Source: Lachnospiraceae bacterium | GTDB lineage: Bacteria; Bacillota; Clostridia; Lachnospirales; Lachnospiraceae | Length of the DNA: 64,000 bases | Direction of reading: 5' to 3' | NCBI GenBank assembly: GCA_017624235.1 | Contig: JAGANL010000047.1 | Coordinates: forward strand, 62,001 to 126,000 | In this document: piece after piece, positions 1 through 8,090 of the stretch | How the letters are laid out: the number at the start of each line of letters is the position of its first letter | Numbering within the stretch: position 1 is the stretch's first letter | Made by a program: the position numbers and the translations under genes | The notes under the pieces: generated by a model | Told to the model about the DNA's origin: nothing | Seen by the model: the letters and a program-made list of their open reading frames with translations, nothing else | Database searches by the model: none

Positions 1-2
1 TC

Positions 3-659
3 TGTTGTGTTATGGCATCTTATACGATGCCATCCTTTGTCAATGGATTAAAGAGCTTCACTCTGATTTTTAAGAGCCCGTCTTTGAATACTCCCCAGAT
101 TATTGCAAAGATCATAGAGTTATCCAATGTGGCAAGAAAAGAAGGTCTGCTGTCTTTGGAAGAGGCGGCAGGAGACCTCGATGATGTATTCCTGAAAAAA
201 GGAATCCTTTTGATTGTCGATGGTACGGATCCTGAGCTGGTGAGGGCTATCATGGAGACGGAATTGACCAGCGTGGATGACAGACATCGTAAGAATATCG
301 GCTTTTGGCAGGATGTTGCAGCGATGGGGCCTGCCTGGGGTATGATTGGTACCTTGATCGGATTGATCAATATGTTAAAGATGCTGGATGACCCATCCGC
401 AATCGGACCGAATATGGCCGTTGCATTGATTACGACCTTATATGGTTCTATTTTGGCAAACTGGATAGCTACGCCGACAGCGAACAAGCTGAAGGCATTC
501 AATAATGAAGAGATGTTAGTGAAGGAGATTATGATTGAAGGTCTTCTGTCTATTCAGGCAGGAGAGAATCCTCGTGTCATTGAAGAAAAGCTGAAATCCT
601 TCCTGGCACCGAAGGACAGACAGAACCCTCAGGAAGAGGGCGATGGGGGTGAAGAGTAA
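3..659 (+). CDS. motA: Flagellar stator protein MotA (5' truncated by window edge)
   Basis: This is the proton-channel stator subunit that, with MotB, converts ion flow into flagellar torque. The frame is open to the left edge, and codons upstream of the first ATG (position 12) continue a hydrophobic MotA-like segment. The true start, the first transmembrane helix and most of the second therefore lie outside the window. About 218 residues remain of the usual 260-270. Visible are the cytoplasmic loop, with the conserved stretch around RHRKNIGFWQDVAAMGPAWG, and the last two membrane helices (GMIGTLIGLINML and MAVALITTLYGSILANWIA). The acidic C-terminal tail is usual. The stop codon abuts the motB ATG, so the two are translationally coupled. 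Identification is firm; only the start is missing. Confidence 0.95.
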   Translation, partial: CCVMASYTMPSFVNGLKSFTLIFKSPSLNTPQIIAKIIELSNVARKEGLLSLEEAAGDLDDVFLKKGILLIVDGTDPELVRAIMETELTSVDDRHRKNIGFWQDVAAMGPAWGMIGTLIGLINMLKMLDDPSAIGPNMAVALITTLYGSILANWIATPTANKLKAFNNEEMLVKEIMIEGLLSIQAGENPRVIEEKLKSFLAPKDRQNPQEEGDGGEE

Positions 660-1451
660 ATGGCCAAGAGAAAGCCGGAAGAGTCACCGCCCGCAGCCGC
701 GTGGATGGCGACCTTTAGTGACTTGATGAACCTGCTTCTCTGCTTCTTTGTATTGCTCTTTTCCATGTCTACCGTGGATGCAGAGAAATTTGAAGCAATG
801 GCAGAATCCTTTTCTCAGACCTTCAGTATTTTTTCAGGAGGCGCGAGTGCAATTGGAGACGGTCTCTTAATCAGTAACGGAGTCAGTCAGTTAAATGAGC
901 TCGATCAATACATAAACAGCACAGGCAAAGCCGAGGATGTGGAAGCCGAGGATCCTGAAGCAATTGATAAAGCGGAAATGGAAAAGCTTGCCAAATCTGA
1001 GGAACTGGCAGAGAAAATCTCTGAGGCATTGGAGGAAAATAATCTGGAGGAAGTGGTAGATGTCACTTTCAATTCCCAATATGTGCAGCTTACTCTAAAG
1101 GGTGCTTTGCTCTTTGATTCGGGCAGCGACGAGCTGCGGGAGGAATCTATGCCTGTCGTATCCAAGGTGGCAGTGATTCTGGAGCGATATGCGGAAAGCA
1201 CGATAGAAATTGAAGGGCATACAGACAATGTGCCGATCCATAATGCAAGATTTGCCAATAATGATGAACTGAGCAGTTTCCGGGCGCTTGCCGTATTCCG
1301 TTATCTGGTTGAAAATACGGATCTGCAGCCTGCTATGATTAAGCATTCTGGCAGAGGTGAGTATGTTCCGGTAGCAGATAATGCAACACCGGAAGGTAGA
1401 GCGAAGAACAGACGTGTAGAGATTAAGATTTATCATACATTGAGTTCATAA
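660..1451 (+). CDS. motB: Flagellar stator protein MotB (OmpA-type peptidoglycan-binding)
   Basis: MotB anchors the stator to peptidoglycan and carries the ion-binding aspartate. The 263-residue protein has a short cytoplasmic N-terminus and a single transmembrane helix of the plug type with SDLMNLLLCFF, in which Asp21 is the expected ion-binding residue. A charged linker (about residues 60-130) follows, then a C-terminal OmpA/MotB domain with LLFDSGSDELR, IEIEGHTDNVPI and GRAKNRRVEIKI. Length is normal for the family. It begins immediately after the motA stop with no gap and is followed 21 bases later by fliL, as in other clostridial fla/che operons. Whether the motor uses protons or sodium cannot be decided from sequence alone. 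Confidence 0.97.
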   Translation: MAKRKPEESPPAAAWMATFSDLMNLLLCFFVLLFSMSTVDAEKFEAMAESFSQTFSIFSGGASAIGDGLLISNGVSQLNELDQYINSTGKAEDVEAEDPEAIDKAEMEKLAKSEELAEKISEALEENNLEEVVDVTFNSQYVQLTLKGALLFDSGSDELREESMPVVSKVAVILERYAESTIEIEGHTDNVPIHNARFANNDELSSFRALAVFRYLVENTDLQPAMIKHSGRGEYVPVADNATPEGRAKNRRVEIKIYHTLSS

Positions 1452-1472
1452 GGAATGTGAGAGGAAAGGGAA

Positions 1473-1988
1473 ATGAAAAAAAATATTTTATCAATCGTGA
1501 TTCTGGCATTGCTGATCGTAAATATTGCATTGACTGCGATTATGATGTTCAGTGTTACCGGCATGACGAAGAAAACAAGTGCGTTGGTGGATGATATTGC
1601 TTCCATCATCAAGCTGGATATGGCAAACGGTCTGGAGGAAGAACCGGCGGCAAGCATACCGATGAGTGATGTGGCAGTACATGAACTGCCGGAATCCATG
1701 ACAATTCCTCTGAAGATTGGAGAGGATGGAGAACAGCATTATGTAGTGGTAGCTGTTTCCTTATCTATGAATACCAAGGATAAAGATTATGAGACCTATA
1801 ATGCCAGCCTGCAGGAAAAACAGAGCCTGATTCAGAACCAGATCATTGACGTGTTTGGTTCTCATACCATAGAAGAGGCGCAGGGAAATCAGGATGCGCT
1901 GAAACGGGAGATTGTACAGAAGATTCAGGAAATGTATGATTCCAAGTTTATTTTTAATGTGAATTTCAGTGATATCAAATTCCAGTAA
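1473..1988 (+). CDS. fliL: Flagellar basal body-associated protein FliL
   Basis: FliL is a single-pass membrane protein that surrounds or stabilises the stator units at the basal body. The 171-residue product has an N-terminal transmembrane helix (about residues 5-28). Its extracytoplasmic domain contains the family's pattern of a beta strand (YVVVAVSLSMNTKD), a basic/acidic helix and the typical C-terminal ending with phenylalanine and NVNFSDIKFQ. An AGAGGAAAGGG ribosome binding site precedes the ATG. Its place between motB and fliM matches the Bacillus order. Sequence conservation in FliL is low, so identification rests on topology, C-terminal motif and position together. Confidence 0.9.
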   Translation: MKKNILSIVILALLIVNIALTAIMMFSVTGMTKKTSALVDDIASIIKLDMANGLEEEPAASIPMSDVAVHELPESMTIPLKIGEDGEQHYVVVAVSLSMNTKDKDYETYNASLQEKQSLIQNQIIDVFGSHTIEEAQGNQDALKREIVQKIQEMYDSKFIFNVNFSDIKFQ

Positions 1989-2027
1989 GCCTTTGGCTTG
2001 AATAAATGATGCAGGGAGGTGAGCCAG

Positions 2028-3008
2028 GTGGGTGAAGTCTTATCTCAAAATGAGATAGACAGGTTACTGGATGCGCTCAGTACCGGTGATCTGGATGTGG
2101 ATGAGATGCAGGAAAGGGACGAAAGGGTCGTAAAGGATTATGACTTTAAGCGTCCGGCCAAATTCTCGAAGGAGCATCTGCGTACACTGGAGATTATTTT
2201 TGAACATTATGGCCGGTTATTATCAACGAACCTGCCTGTCTATTTAAGAAAAACAGTGCAGGTTGCGGTGGTCAGTTCTGAAACGGTTACCTATTCCGAA
2301 TTTCAGAATGCCTTGTCCAACCCGGTAATTCTGGGAATTATCAACTTTCAACCGCTTAGCGGAACAATTTTGATAGAACTGGCCGCAAATATTGGGTTTG
2401 CCATGATAGACCGAATGCTCGGCGGGCAGGGAAATCCTTTGGAAAAGAACAGGGATTTTTCAGAAATTGAATTGATTATTCTGGAAAAAATCATGGTGAT
2501 CTGTATGCAGCTTTTAAGAGATCCATGGAAGAATGTTGTGGAAATCAGCCCGGTTTTGGAGCGTATTGAGACAAATTCACAGTTTGCGCAGGTTATTGCA
2601 CCTACGGATATGATTGCCATTGTCACCCTGAATATTAAGGTAGGAGACGTAGAGGGTATTATGAACATTTGTCTTCCCTACTTTACATTGGAAGGTGTTA
2701 TGGATAAATTGAATACCAAGTACTGGTATTCTACGATGCAGGATAAGAACGATGTGGATTATGAAGAAGCCATAGAATCGCTCATCAAGCGTGTGGATAT
2801 CCCATTGAAGGCTCTGCTCGGACAGACTGCGATTTCAGTCAATGATTTTATAAATCTGCAGTGTGGAGATATTATCAGACTTGGTTCCAAGGTAGACGAG
2901 GAGCTGCCCGTCTATGTTGGAAATATTAAAAAATTTACTGCACTTCCCGGTACGGATGATAAGCATTATGCCGTGCAGGTAATGTCAGTAATCAGAGAGG
3001 GGGAATAG
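2028..3008 (+). CDS. fliM: Flagellar motor switch protein FliM
   Basis: FliM is the C-ring subunit that binds phosphorylated CheY and sets rotation direction. I place the start at the GTG at 2028: it gives the family's canonical N-terminus, MGEVLSQNEIDRLLDAL, and sits 4-9 bases after the Shine-Dalgarno GGGAGGTGAG. A GTG nine bases upstream overlaps that site. The 326-residue protein has the CheY-binding N-terminal peptide, the CheC-like middle domain (FEHYGRLLSTNLPVYLRK, then GGQGNPLEKNRDFSEIE) and a C-terminal SpoA domain (IRLGSKVDEELPVYVGN). fliY follows after only 4 bases, and both proteins share the LSQ(N/D)EI peptide. Confidence 0.97.
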   Translation: MGEVLSQNEIDRLLDALSTGDLDVDEMQERDERVVKDYDFKRPAKFSKEHLRTLEIIFEHYGRLLSTNLPVYLRKTVQVAVVSSETVTYSEFQNALSNPVILGIINFQPLSGTILIELAANIGFAMIDRMLGGQGNPLEKNRDFSEIELIILEKIMVICMQLLRDPWKNVVEISPVLERIETNSQFAQVIAPTDMIAIVTLNIKVGDVEGIMNICLPYFTLEGVMDKLNTKYWYSTMQDKNDVDYEEAIESLIKRVDIPLKALLGQTAISVNDFINLQCGDIIRLGSKVDEELPVYVGNIKKFTALPGTDDKHYAVQVMSVIREGE

Positions 3009-3012
3009 GCCC

Positions 3013-4242
3013 ATGGATGGAATGCTGTCACAGGACGAGATTAACGCGCTATTGAATGGGATGACAGATAATTCAGACGGTGGAGGTACGGATAAGCCCG
3101 CTGACACAGGAGGAATTGATGAAGATCTTCTGACTGCAGAGGAGCGGGATGCCATTGGTGAAGTGGCTAATATCAGTATGGGATCCTCAGCAACGACCTT
3201 GTACTCATTGGTCAATAGAAAGGTCAATATCACCACACCGACGGTCAGTCTTGCAAACTGGTCAACCATGCTTGCTACATATGAGAAGCCCTGTGTTTTT
3301 ATACAGATCAAATATACGACGGGACTTGATGGCAGTAATATTCTGATTCTGAAGGAACAGGATGTTAAGATTATAACAGATCTGATGATGGGTGGAGACG
3401 GAACCAATATAGAGGGAGAAATCGGAGAATTGCAGCTGAGTGCGATTTCCGAGGCTATGAACCAGATGATGGGTTCATCGGCGACCTCCATGTCTTCCAT
3501 GTTAGGAAAATTGATTGATATCAGTCCGCCAGAGGCGAGCCGTATTGATTTATCGGAGAAGAATCCGGCAGATATTGCTTCTTTCCTGACAGGTACTTTT
3601 GTAAAAATTGAGTTCAGAATGCAGATTGATGATCTGGTGGATAGTACTATTTTACAACTGTATCCGATTGATTTTGCTAAATCATTGTATGATATTTTTA
3701 TCGGTAACATGGCGGGGGCTTCTACTCAGAGTGCTGCGCCTGAACCACAGCCACAGGCAGCGCAGACAGCCGGAAATGCTCCACAGCCGGAAGCAGCGCC
3801 ACAGGCAGCACAGGTATACGCACAGATGCCGCAGATGGGAATGCCTCAAATGGCTATGCCACAGATGGGGATGCCGCAGATGGGAATGCCACAGATGGGG
3901 ATGCCACAGATGGGAATGGCACCGCAGGGCTATGGTCAGATGCAGGGGATGGATATACAGCCGGCACAGTTTCAGAATTTTTCGACTGGCTTTAATCCAA
4001 TGCAGAGTCAGGAGAATATTGGACTGATTATGGATGTCCCGCTGGAGGTAACAGTAGAATTGGGCAGAACCAAGAAATCTATTTCAGAGATTTTGGATTT
4101 TGCACCGGGTACGATTATAGAGCTTGATAAAATCGCCGGAGAGCCGGTAGATGTTTTAGTAAATGGAAAGCTGGTTGCCAAAGGTGAAGTAGTAGTGATT
4201 GAAGAAAGCTTTGGCGTCAGGGTAACAGAAATTATAAAATAA
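3013..4242 (+). CDS. fliY: Flagellar motor switch phosphatase FliY (FliN-type)
   Basis: In Gram-positives FliY replaces FliN: it is part of the C-ring and dephosphorylates CheY-P. The 409-residue protein has four parts. An N-terminal CheY-P-binding peptide (MLSQDEINALL) resembles that of FliM. A CheC-like phosphatase domain (about 40-235) carries two active-site sets with conserved Glu and Asn, GEVANISMGSSA and SEAMNQMMGSSA; the first is followed 22 residues later by Pro, as in the CheC signature. A Pro/Gln/Met-rich linker (about 240-325) contains six copies of a five-residue repeat. The C-terminal SpoA/FliN domain (about 330-409) contains VPLEVTVELGRTKKSI. The linker is longer and more repetitive than usual. 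A GAGGGGGAA ribosome binding site precedes the start. Confidence 0.96.
   Translation: MDGMLSQDEINALLNGMTDNSDGGGTDKPADTGGIDEDLLTAEERDAIGEVANISMGSSATTLYSLVNRKVNITTPTVSLANWSTMLATYEKPCVFIQIKYTTGLDGSNILILKEQDVKIITDLMMGGDGTNIEGEIGELQLSAISEAMNQMMGSSATSMSSMLGKLIDISPPEASRIDLSEKNPADIASFLTGTFVKIEFRMQIDDLVDSTILQLYPIDFAKSLYDIFIGNMAGASTQSAAPEPQPQAAQTAGNAPQPEAAPQAAQVYAQMPQMGMPQMAMPQMGMPQMGMPQMGMPQMGMAPQGYGQMQGMDIQPAQFQNFSTGFNPMQSQENIGLIMDVPLEVTVELGRTKKSISEILDFAPGTIIELDKIAGEPVDVLVNGKLVAKGEVVVIEESFGVRVTEIIK
3829..3918 (+). repeat. Six tandem 15-bp repeats encoding PQMGM in fliY
   Basis: Six consecutive 15-base units of the form CC(A/G)CAGATGGG(A/G)ATG encode PQMGM, PQMAM and then four more PQMGM (residues 273-302 of FliY). 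The unit is a multiple of three, so gain or loss of copies would change linker length without a frameshift. The units differ mostly by silent changes; only the second unit changes the protein (Gly to Ala). Confidence 0.95.
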
Positions 4243-4262
4243 TCAGAACAGGAGAGGAAAAG

Positions 4263-4625
4263 ATGGCAAAAAATATTTTAATTTGTGATGATGCAGCATT
4301 TATGCGTATGATGATTAAGGATATTTTATCCAAAAACGGCTATAATATCGCCGGAGAGGCAGAAAACGGAATGGTTGCGGTAGAAAAATACAAAGAGTTA
4401 AAACCGGACCTTGTACTGATGGATATTACCATGCCGGAGATGGACGGAATTCAGGCGCTTAAGAATATCAAGGCAGCTGATCCGGGTGCAATGGTAATTA
4501 TGTGTTCTGCAATGGGTCAGCAGGCTATGGTTATTGAATCCATTCAGGCAGGAGCAAAGGACTTTATCGTAAAACCGTTCCAGGCAGATCGTGTACTGGA
4601 AGCAGTCAAGAAGGTTGTGGGTTAA
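4263..4625 (+). CDS. cheY: Chemotaxis response regulator CheY
   Basis: This is the single-domain receiver (120 residues) that carries the phosphoryl signal from CheA to the FliM/FliY switch. All catalytic residues are present: the acidic pair Asp9-Asp10 in LICDDAAFMR, phospho-acceptor Asp54 in LMDITMPEMDG, the switch hydroxyl Ser82 in MCSAMGQQ and Lys104 in FIVKPF. It lies between fliY and fliO, exactly where cheY sits in Bacillus. An AGGAGAGG site precedes the ATG. It is the flagellar CheY; a second, more divergent CheY is encoded near position 37500. Confidence 0.96.
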   Translation: MAKNILICDDAAFMRMMIKDILSKNGYNIAGEAENGMVAVEKYKELKPDLVLMDITMPEMDGIQALKNIKAADPGAMVIMCSAMGQQAMVIESIQAGAKDFIVKPFQADRVLEAVKKVVG

Positions 4626-4985
4626 ATGCTGCTTACGATGGGAAAACTGGATGCAGCCGCACAGTTTTTCACGGTTCTGATTATTTTTATCGCGGTTTTG
4701 GCTTTGACGTATTATACGACAAAGTGGACCGCGAGTTATCAGAAGGGCAGACTTTCCAGCAAAAATATTGAGGTTATTGAGACCTTTAAGCTGACGACAA
4801 ACAAATATATTCAGATCATACGGACGGGACAAAAGTATCTGGTCATTGCACTTTGTAAAGATACGGTAACCGTTTTGACTGAATTGGAAGAAGCAGAAAT
4901 TCAGAGGCTGGAAGCAACGGACGGAAACGGATTCCGGTTTCAGGACATTCTGGATAAGGCAAAAACGATGAAACCGAAAAAGTAG
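4626..4985 (+). CDS. fliO: Flagellar biosynthesis protein FliO
   Basis: FliO is a small membrane protein that helps assemble the FliP-FliQ-FliR export gate. The 119-residue product has one N-terminal transmembrane helix (FFTVLIIFIAVLALTYYTTK) followed by a cytoplasmic domain with the FliO pattern NIEVIETFKLTTNKYIQIIR and GQKYLVIALCKD. The ATG directly follows the cheY stop without a gap, so it is probably coupled; an in-frame ATG four codons later is an alternative start. Position directly before fliP supports the call. Confidence 0.9.
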   Translation: MLLTMGKLDAAAQFFTVLIIFIAVLALTYYTTKWTASYQKGRLSSKNIEVIETFKLTTNKYIQIIRTGQKYLVIALCKDTVTVLTELEEAEIQRLEATDGNGFRFQDILDKAKTMKPKK

Positions 4986-4996
4986 GCGCTTGGTGA

Positions 4997-5872
4997 ATGA
5001 AAAATTTATTTTCCGGAATTAAAAAAATAAGTATGGTATGCCTGCTCGTAGTGGTAGGCATATTCTGTATCAGCCCATGGAAGGTATATGCAACGGTACC
5101 GGATACCCATTTCGAGAATGAGACGGGGATGACAGATACCCGAACCAACATCGAGGGACCCGGTACGGCACAGACTCCGGAGGAGCTTCAGGAATTAAAT
5201 ATTGCAAATAATCTCACGATTACATATCAAAATGGCAATGGGGAAGTGGCAGGCACATTGAGAATCCTGATTATGCTGACATTGATTGCAATGGCACCGA
5301 TTCTCTTAATTATGCTGACTTCCTTTACCAGAATTATCATTGTGCTGCATTTTACAAGATCGGCCTTAAATACCCAAACAGCACCTCCGAACCAGGTTCT
5401 GATTGGGTTAACTTTGTTTTTAACCTTTTTCATTATGAGTCCGGTCATCTCCGAGATCAATACGGAGGCAGTGCAGCCCTTTGAAGCCGGGGAGATTACG
5501 CAGGAGGAGTTCTTTGAACGGGGGATGGCTCCGCTGCGTGAGTTTATGTATCCTCAGACACAGACTAAGGATGTGCGGATGTTTATGGAAATATCCGGTC
5601 TGGAGTGGGATGGTGAATCCATTGATGAGATACCGACTTCCGTTCTGATTCCGAGTTTTATCATCAGTGAGCTTAGAACTGCATTTATTATAGGCTTTTT
5701 GATTTATATACCATTTATTGTAATTGATATGGTAGTGGCATCAACCCTTATGAGTATGGGTATGATGATGCTGCCGCCTACCACGATTTCCATGCCGTTT
5801 AAGATATTATTGTTCGTTCTGGCGGATGGATGGAATCTGGTCATTGGAAATCTGGTAAAAACCTTTTATTAG
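4997..5872 (+). CDS. fliP: Flagellar export gate protein FliP
   Basis: FliP is the core pore subunit of the flagellar type III export gate. The 291-residue protein begins with a cleavable-type signal (KKISMVCLLVVVGIFCISP, cleavage probably after VYA). Membrane segments follow with the conserved FliP sequences LLIMLTSFTRIIIVLHF and NQVLIGLTLFLTFFIMSP, an extracytoplasmic loop, and the C-terminal helices containing PSFIISELRTAFIIGFLIY and MGMMMLPPTTISMPFKI. Length and motifs are normal for the family. It lies 11 bases after fliO and 26 before fliQ. Confidence 0.97.
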   Translation: MKNLFSGIKKISMVCLLVVVGIFCISPWKVYATVPDTHFENETGMTDTRTNIEGPGTAQTPEELQELNIANNLTITYQNGNGEVAGTLRILIMLTLIAMAPILLIMLTSFTRIIIVLHFTRSALNTQTAPPNQVLIGLTLFLTFFIMSPVISEINTEAVQPFEAGEITQEEFFERGMAPLREFMYPQTQTKDVRMFMEISGLEWDGESIDEIPTSVLIPSFIISELRTAFIIGFLIYIPFIVIDMVVASTLMSMGMMMLPPTTISMPFKILLFVLADGWNLVIGNLVKTFY

Positions 5873-5898
5873 AAGACGGCTAAAGGATAGGATAGCGT

Positions 5899-6168
5899 AT
5901 GTCAATTGACAGTGTTGTGGAAATTTCAAGAACTGCATTATATACCATTATCAAGACTTCGGCGCCGGTGCTGTTAATTTCATTGGTGATTGGTCTGATT
6001 ATCAGTATTTTTCAGACAGTGACTTCGATTCAGGAGCAGACGCTGACCTTTGTGCCCAAGATTATTTGTGTTTTTCTGGGGCTGATGCTGCTTGGACACT
6101 GGATGCTGCAGCAGATGGTGGAGTTTATGGAACAGCTTTGGGGAAATTTTGCTTATTATATCAGATGA
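5899..6168 (+). CDS. fliQ: Flagellar export gate protein FliQ
   Basis: FliQ is a two-helix membrane protein (89 residues) that packs around FliP in the export gate. It has the typical N-terminus SVVEISRTALYTIIK, a first helix LLISLVIGLIISIFQTVTSI, the conserved IQEQTLTFVPKI loop, and a second helix up to residue 75. The start follows an AAAGGATAGGATAG region. Its stop lies 13 bases before the fliR ATG. Confidence 0.95.
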   Translation: MSIDSVVEISRTALYTIIKTSAPVLLISLVIGLIISIFQTVTSIQEQTLTFVPKIICVFLGLMLLGHWMLQQMVEFMEQLWGNFAYYIR

Positions 6169-6181
6169 ATGGGTGCGGAGA

Positions 6182-6964
6182 ATGATTGATTTTTCTTTTT
6201 CCATGGCAGAGCTGGAATTTTTTCTGATGATTTTAGTCAGAGTGACCTGTTTTATATATATTGCGCCCTTTTACGGAATGAGTAATACTCCGGGAAGGGT
6301 CAAAATCGGACTTGGATTTTTTGTATCCGTCCTGTTGTATTATGCAATTACACCACATGAGGCGCTGCAGTATACGACGCTTTTGGGGTTTACTGCGATT
6401 GTGCTGAAGGAAGCGGCGGTTGGTCTGATCATTGGTTTAGGCGCTCAGCTTTGCACGATGATTGTGAACTTTTCCGGTACGTTGATTGATATGGAGATCG
6501 GGTTGTCCATGATGAATGAGTATGATCCGACTACGAAGCAGTCGCTTAGCATTTCGGCAGTATACTATAATTATCTGATCATGCTGATGCTGATTATCAG
6601 TGGAATGCATCGGTATATTCTTCGGGCGCTGATGGATGCCTATACGCTGATTCCGGTCAACGAGGCTGTGTTTCACGCCAACAGACTGCTGGAAAATATG
6701 CTGGAATTTATGAGTGATTATCTGATTATCGGATTTCGGATCTGTCTTCCGGTGTTTATTGTAACTACGGTAGTGAATGCCATTCTGGGGATTCTGGCGA
6801 AGGTGGCTCCGCAGATGAATATGTTTGCGGTAGGTATTCAGATTAAAATTCTGGTCGGACTTTCTGTGCTGTTTTTGACAGTCGGTATGCTGCCGGGAGC
6901 CGCTGATTTTATCTATACGGAAATGAAGCGCATGATAGTAGGATTTGTGGAGGCATTGATGTGA
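6182..6964 (+). CDS. fliR: Flagellar export gate protein FliR
   Basis: FliR completes the FliP-FliQ-FliR gate. The reading frame is open from 6092, inside fliQ, but homologous sequence begins at the ATG at 6182 (MIDFSFSMAELEFFLMIL), giving 260 residues, which is normal. The ribosome binding site there is poorly placed, so translation is probably coupled to fliQ; a GTG at 6173 is also possible. The protein is almost entirely hydrophobic, with the family patterns VRVTCFIYIAPFYG, IGLGAQLCTMIVNFSGTLID and ILAKVAPQMNMFAVGIQIKI. Its ATG-TGA end overlaps the GTG start of flhB by four bases. Confidence 0.94.
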   Translation: MIDFSFSMAELEFFLMILVRVTCFIYIAPFYGMSNTPGRVKIGLGFFVSVLLYYAITPHEALQYTTLLGFTAIVLKEAAVGLIIGLGAQLCTMIVNFSGTLIDMEIGLSMMNEYDPTTKQSLSISAVYYNYLIMLMLIISGMHRYILRALMDAYTLIPVNEAVFHANRLLENMLEFMSDYLIIGFRICLPVFIVTTVVNAILGILAKVAPQMNMFAVGIQIKILVGLSVLFLTVGMLPGAADFIYTEMKRMIVGFVEALM

Positions 6965-8073
6965 TACTTTCCTTGAATCTGCAGTTTTTTGCAAAGGATG
7001 GGCCCGGCGGAGAAAAGACAGAGCCGGCTACCGAGAAAAAGCTTTCAGATGCCAGAAAAGAAGGGCAGGTTGCCAAATCCCGCGAGATCGGGAATGGCTT
7101 TGCACTTCTGGGTCTGTTTCTGTTATTAAAATTCTGGGCAGGCAGTTTGGGAGAACGGATGTTATCTATTTTTCCGGCCTATTATGATAAGATGGCAGAG
7201 ACAATCAGGCTGTACAATGGTCAGATTGCAGAGGGTACGATTTCCAGTCTTTTATTACAGATGTTATTGAATACCCTTATCATGATTTTTCCGGTGCTGA
7301 TCGTCGGTGTAGCCATTACCTTAGTGACAGAGATTGCACAGGTTAAGTGGAAACCGACGGCGAAGCCGTTGCAGCCGAAATTCAGTAAACTGAATCCCGT
7401 GAAGGGGTTTCAGAAAATTTTTTCCTCACAGTCGTTGATGGAGCTGATCAAGTCGATTGCCAAGATTGGATTGATTACCTATATTGCCTATACGACCTTA
7501 AAGGATCAGGTCGGAATGATTTTTCGTTTGTATGACATGCCTTTGAAGCAGGCTATTGTGCTGCTTGGAGATGTCGTATCCAATCTGGGACTGAAAATTT
7601 CTGCTTTCTATCTGGTCATTTCCTTTGTTGATTTTGGCTATCAGAAATGGAAATTCAGTGAAGATATGAAGATGACCAAGCAGGAAGTGAAGGATGAGTA
7701 TAAAAATGCGGAAGGAGATCCGCAGGTCAAGGGAAAAATCCGCCAGAAGATGCGGGAGGTGTCTCAGAGGCGTATGATGCAGGCTCTTCCTGAGGCCGAT
7801 GTCGTAATTACAAACCCGACCCATTATGCGGTCGCTGTGAAATATGATGCAGAAAAATACGATGCCCCGATCGTCTTAGCCAAAGGTGAGGACTATCTGG
7901 CACAGAAGATAAAGGAAAAAGCACGGGAATGTCATATTGAAATTGTGGAAAATAAGCCGCTTGCCAGAATGCTCTATGCCAATGTTGAGGTGGGAGAGCT
8001 GATTCCGCCGGAGCTGTATCAGGCGGTGGCGGAGGTGCTTGCCATGGTATATAAAATGCAGGGCCGTGTATAA
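6961..8073 (+). CDS. flhB: Flagellar export switch protein FlhB
   Basis: FlhB selects export substrates and switches from rod/hook to filament proteins after self-cleavage. The 370-residue protein starts with GTG within the fliR stop (GTGA overlap). It shows the Firmicute N-terminus LNLQFFAKDG and the family signature EKTEPATEKKLSDARKEGQV. Four membrane helices (about 45-220) follow, then the cytoplasmic domain with the autocleavage motif NPTH at residues 285-288 in VVITNPTHYAVAVKY. Cleavage would fall between Asn285 and Pro286. The conserved C-terminal LARMLY segment is present. No unusual features. Confidence 0.97.
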   Translation: MILSLNLQFFAKDGPGGEKTEPATEKKLSDARKEGQVAKSREIGNGFALLGLFLLLKFWAGSLGERMLSIFPAYYDKMAETIRLYNGQIAEGTISSLLLQMLLNTLIMIFPVLIVGVAITLVTEIAQVKWKPTAKPLQPKFSKLNPVKGFQKIFSSQSLMELIKSIAKIGLITYIAYTTLKDQVGMIFRLYDMPLKQAIVLLGDVVSNLGLKISAFYLVISFVDFGYQKWKFSEDMKMTKQEVKDEYKNAEGDPQVKGKIRQKMREVSQRRMMQALPEADVVITNPTHYAVAVKYDAEKYDAPIVLAKGEDYLAQKIKEKARECHIEIVENKPLARMLYANVEVGELIPPELYQAVAEVLAMVYKMQGRV

Positions 8074-8090
8074 GATAGGAGGAAAAAGGC

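Noticed and set aside
3829-3918. Regular repeats that might suggest a CRISPR array
   Set aside because: The units are contiguous 15-mers without spacers, in frame within fliY.
6092-6181. Upstream extension of fliR
   Set aside because: It lies within fliQ in another frame and has no FliR similarity.
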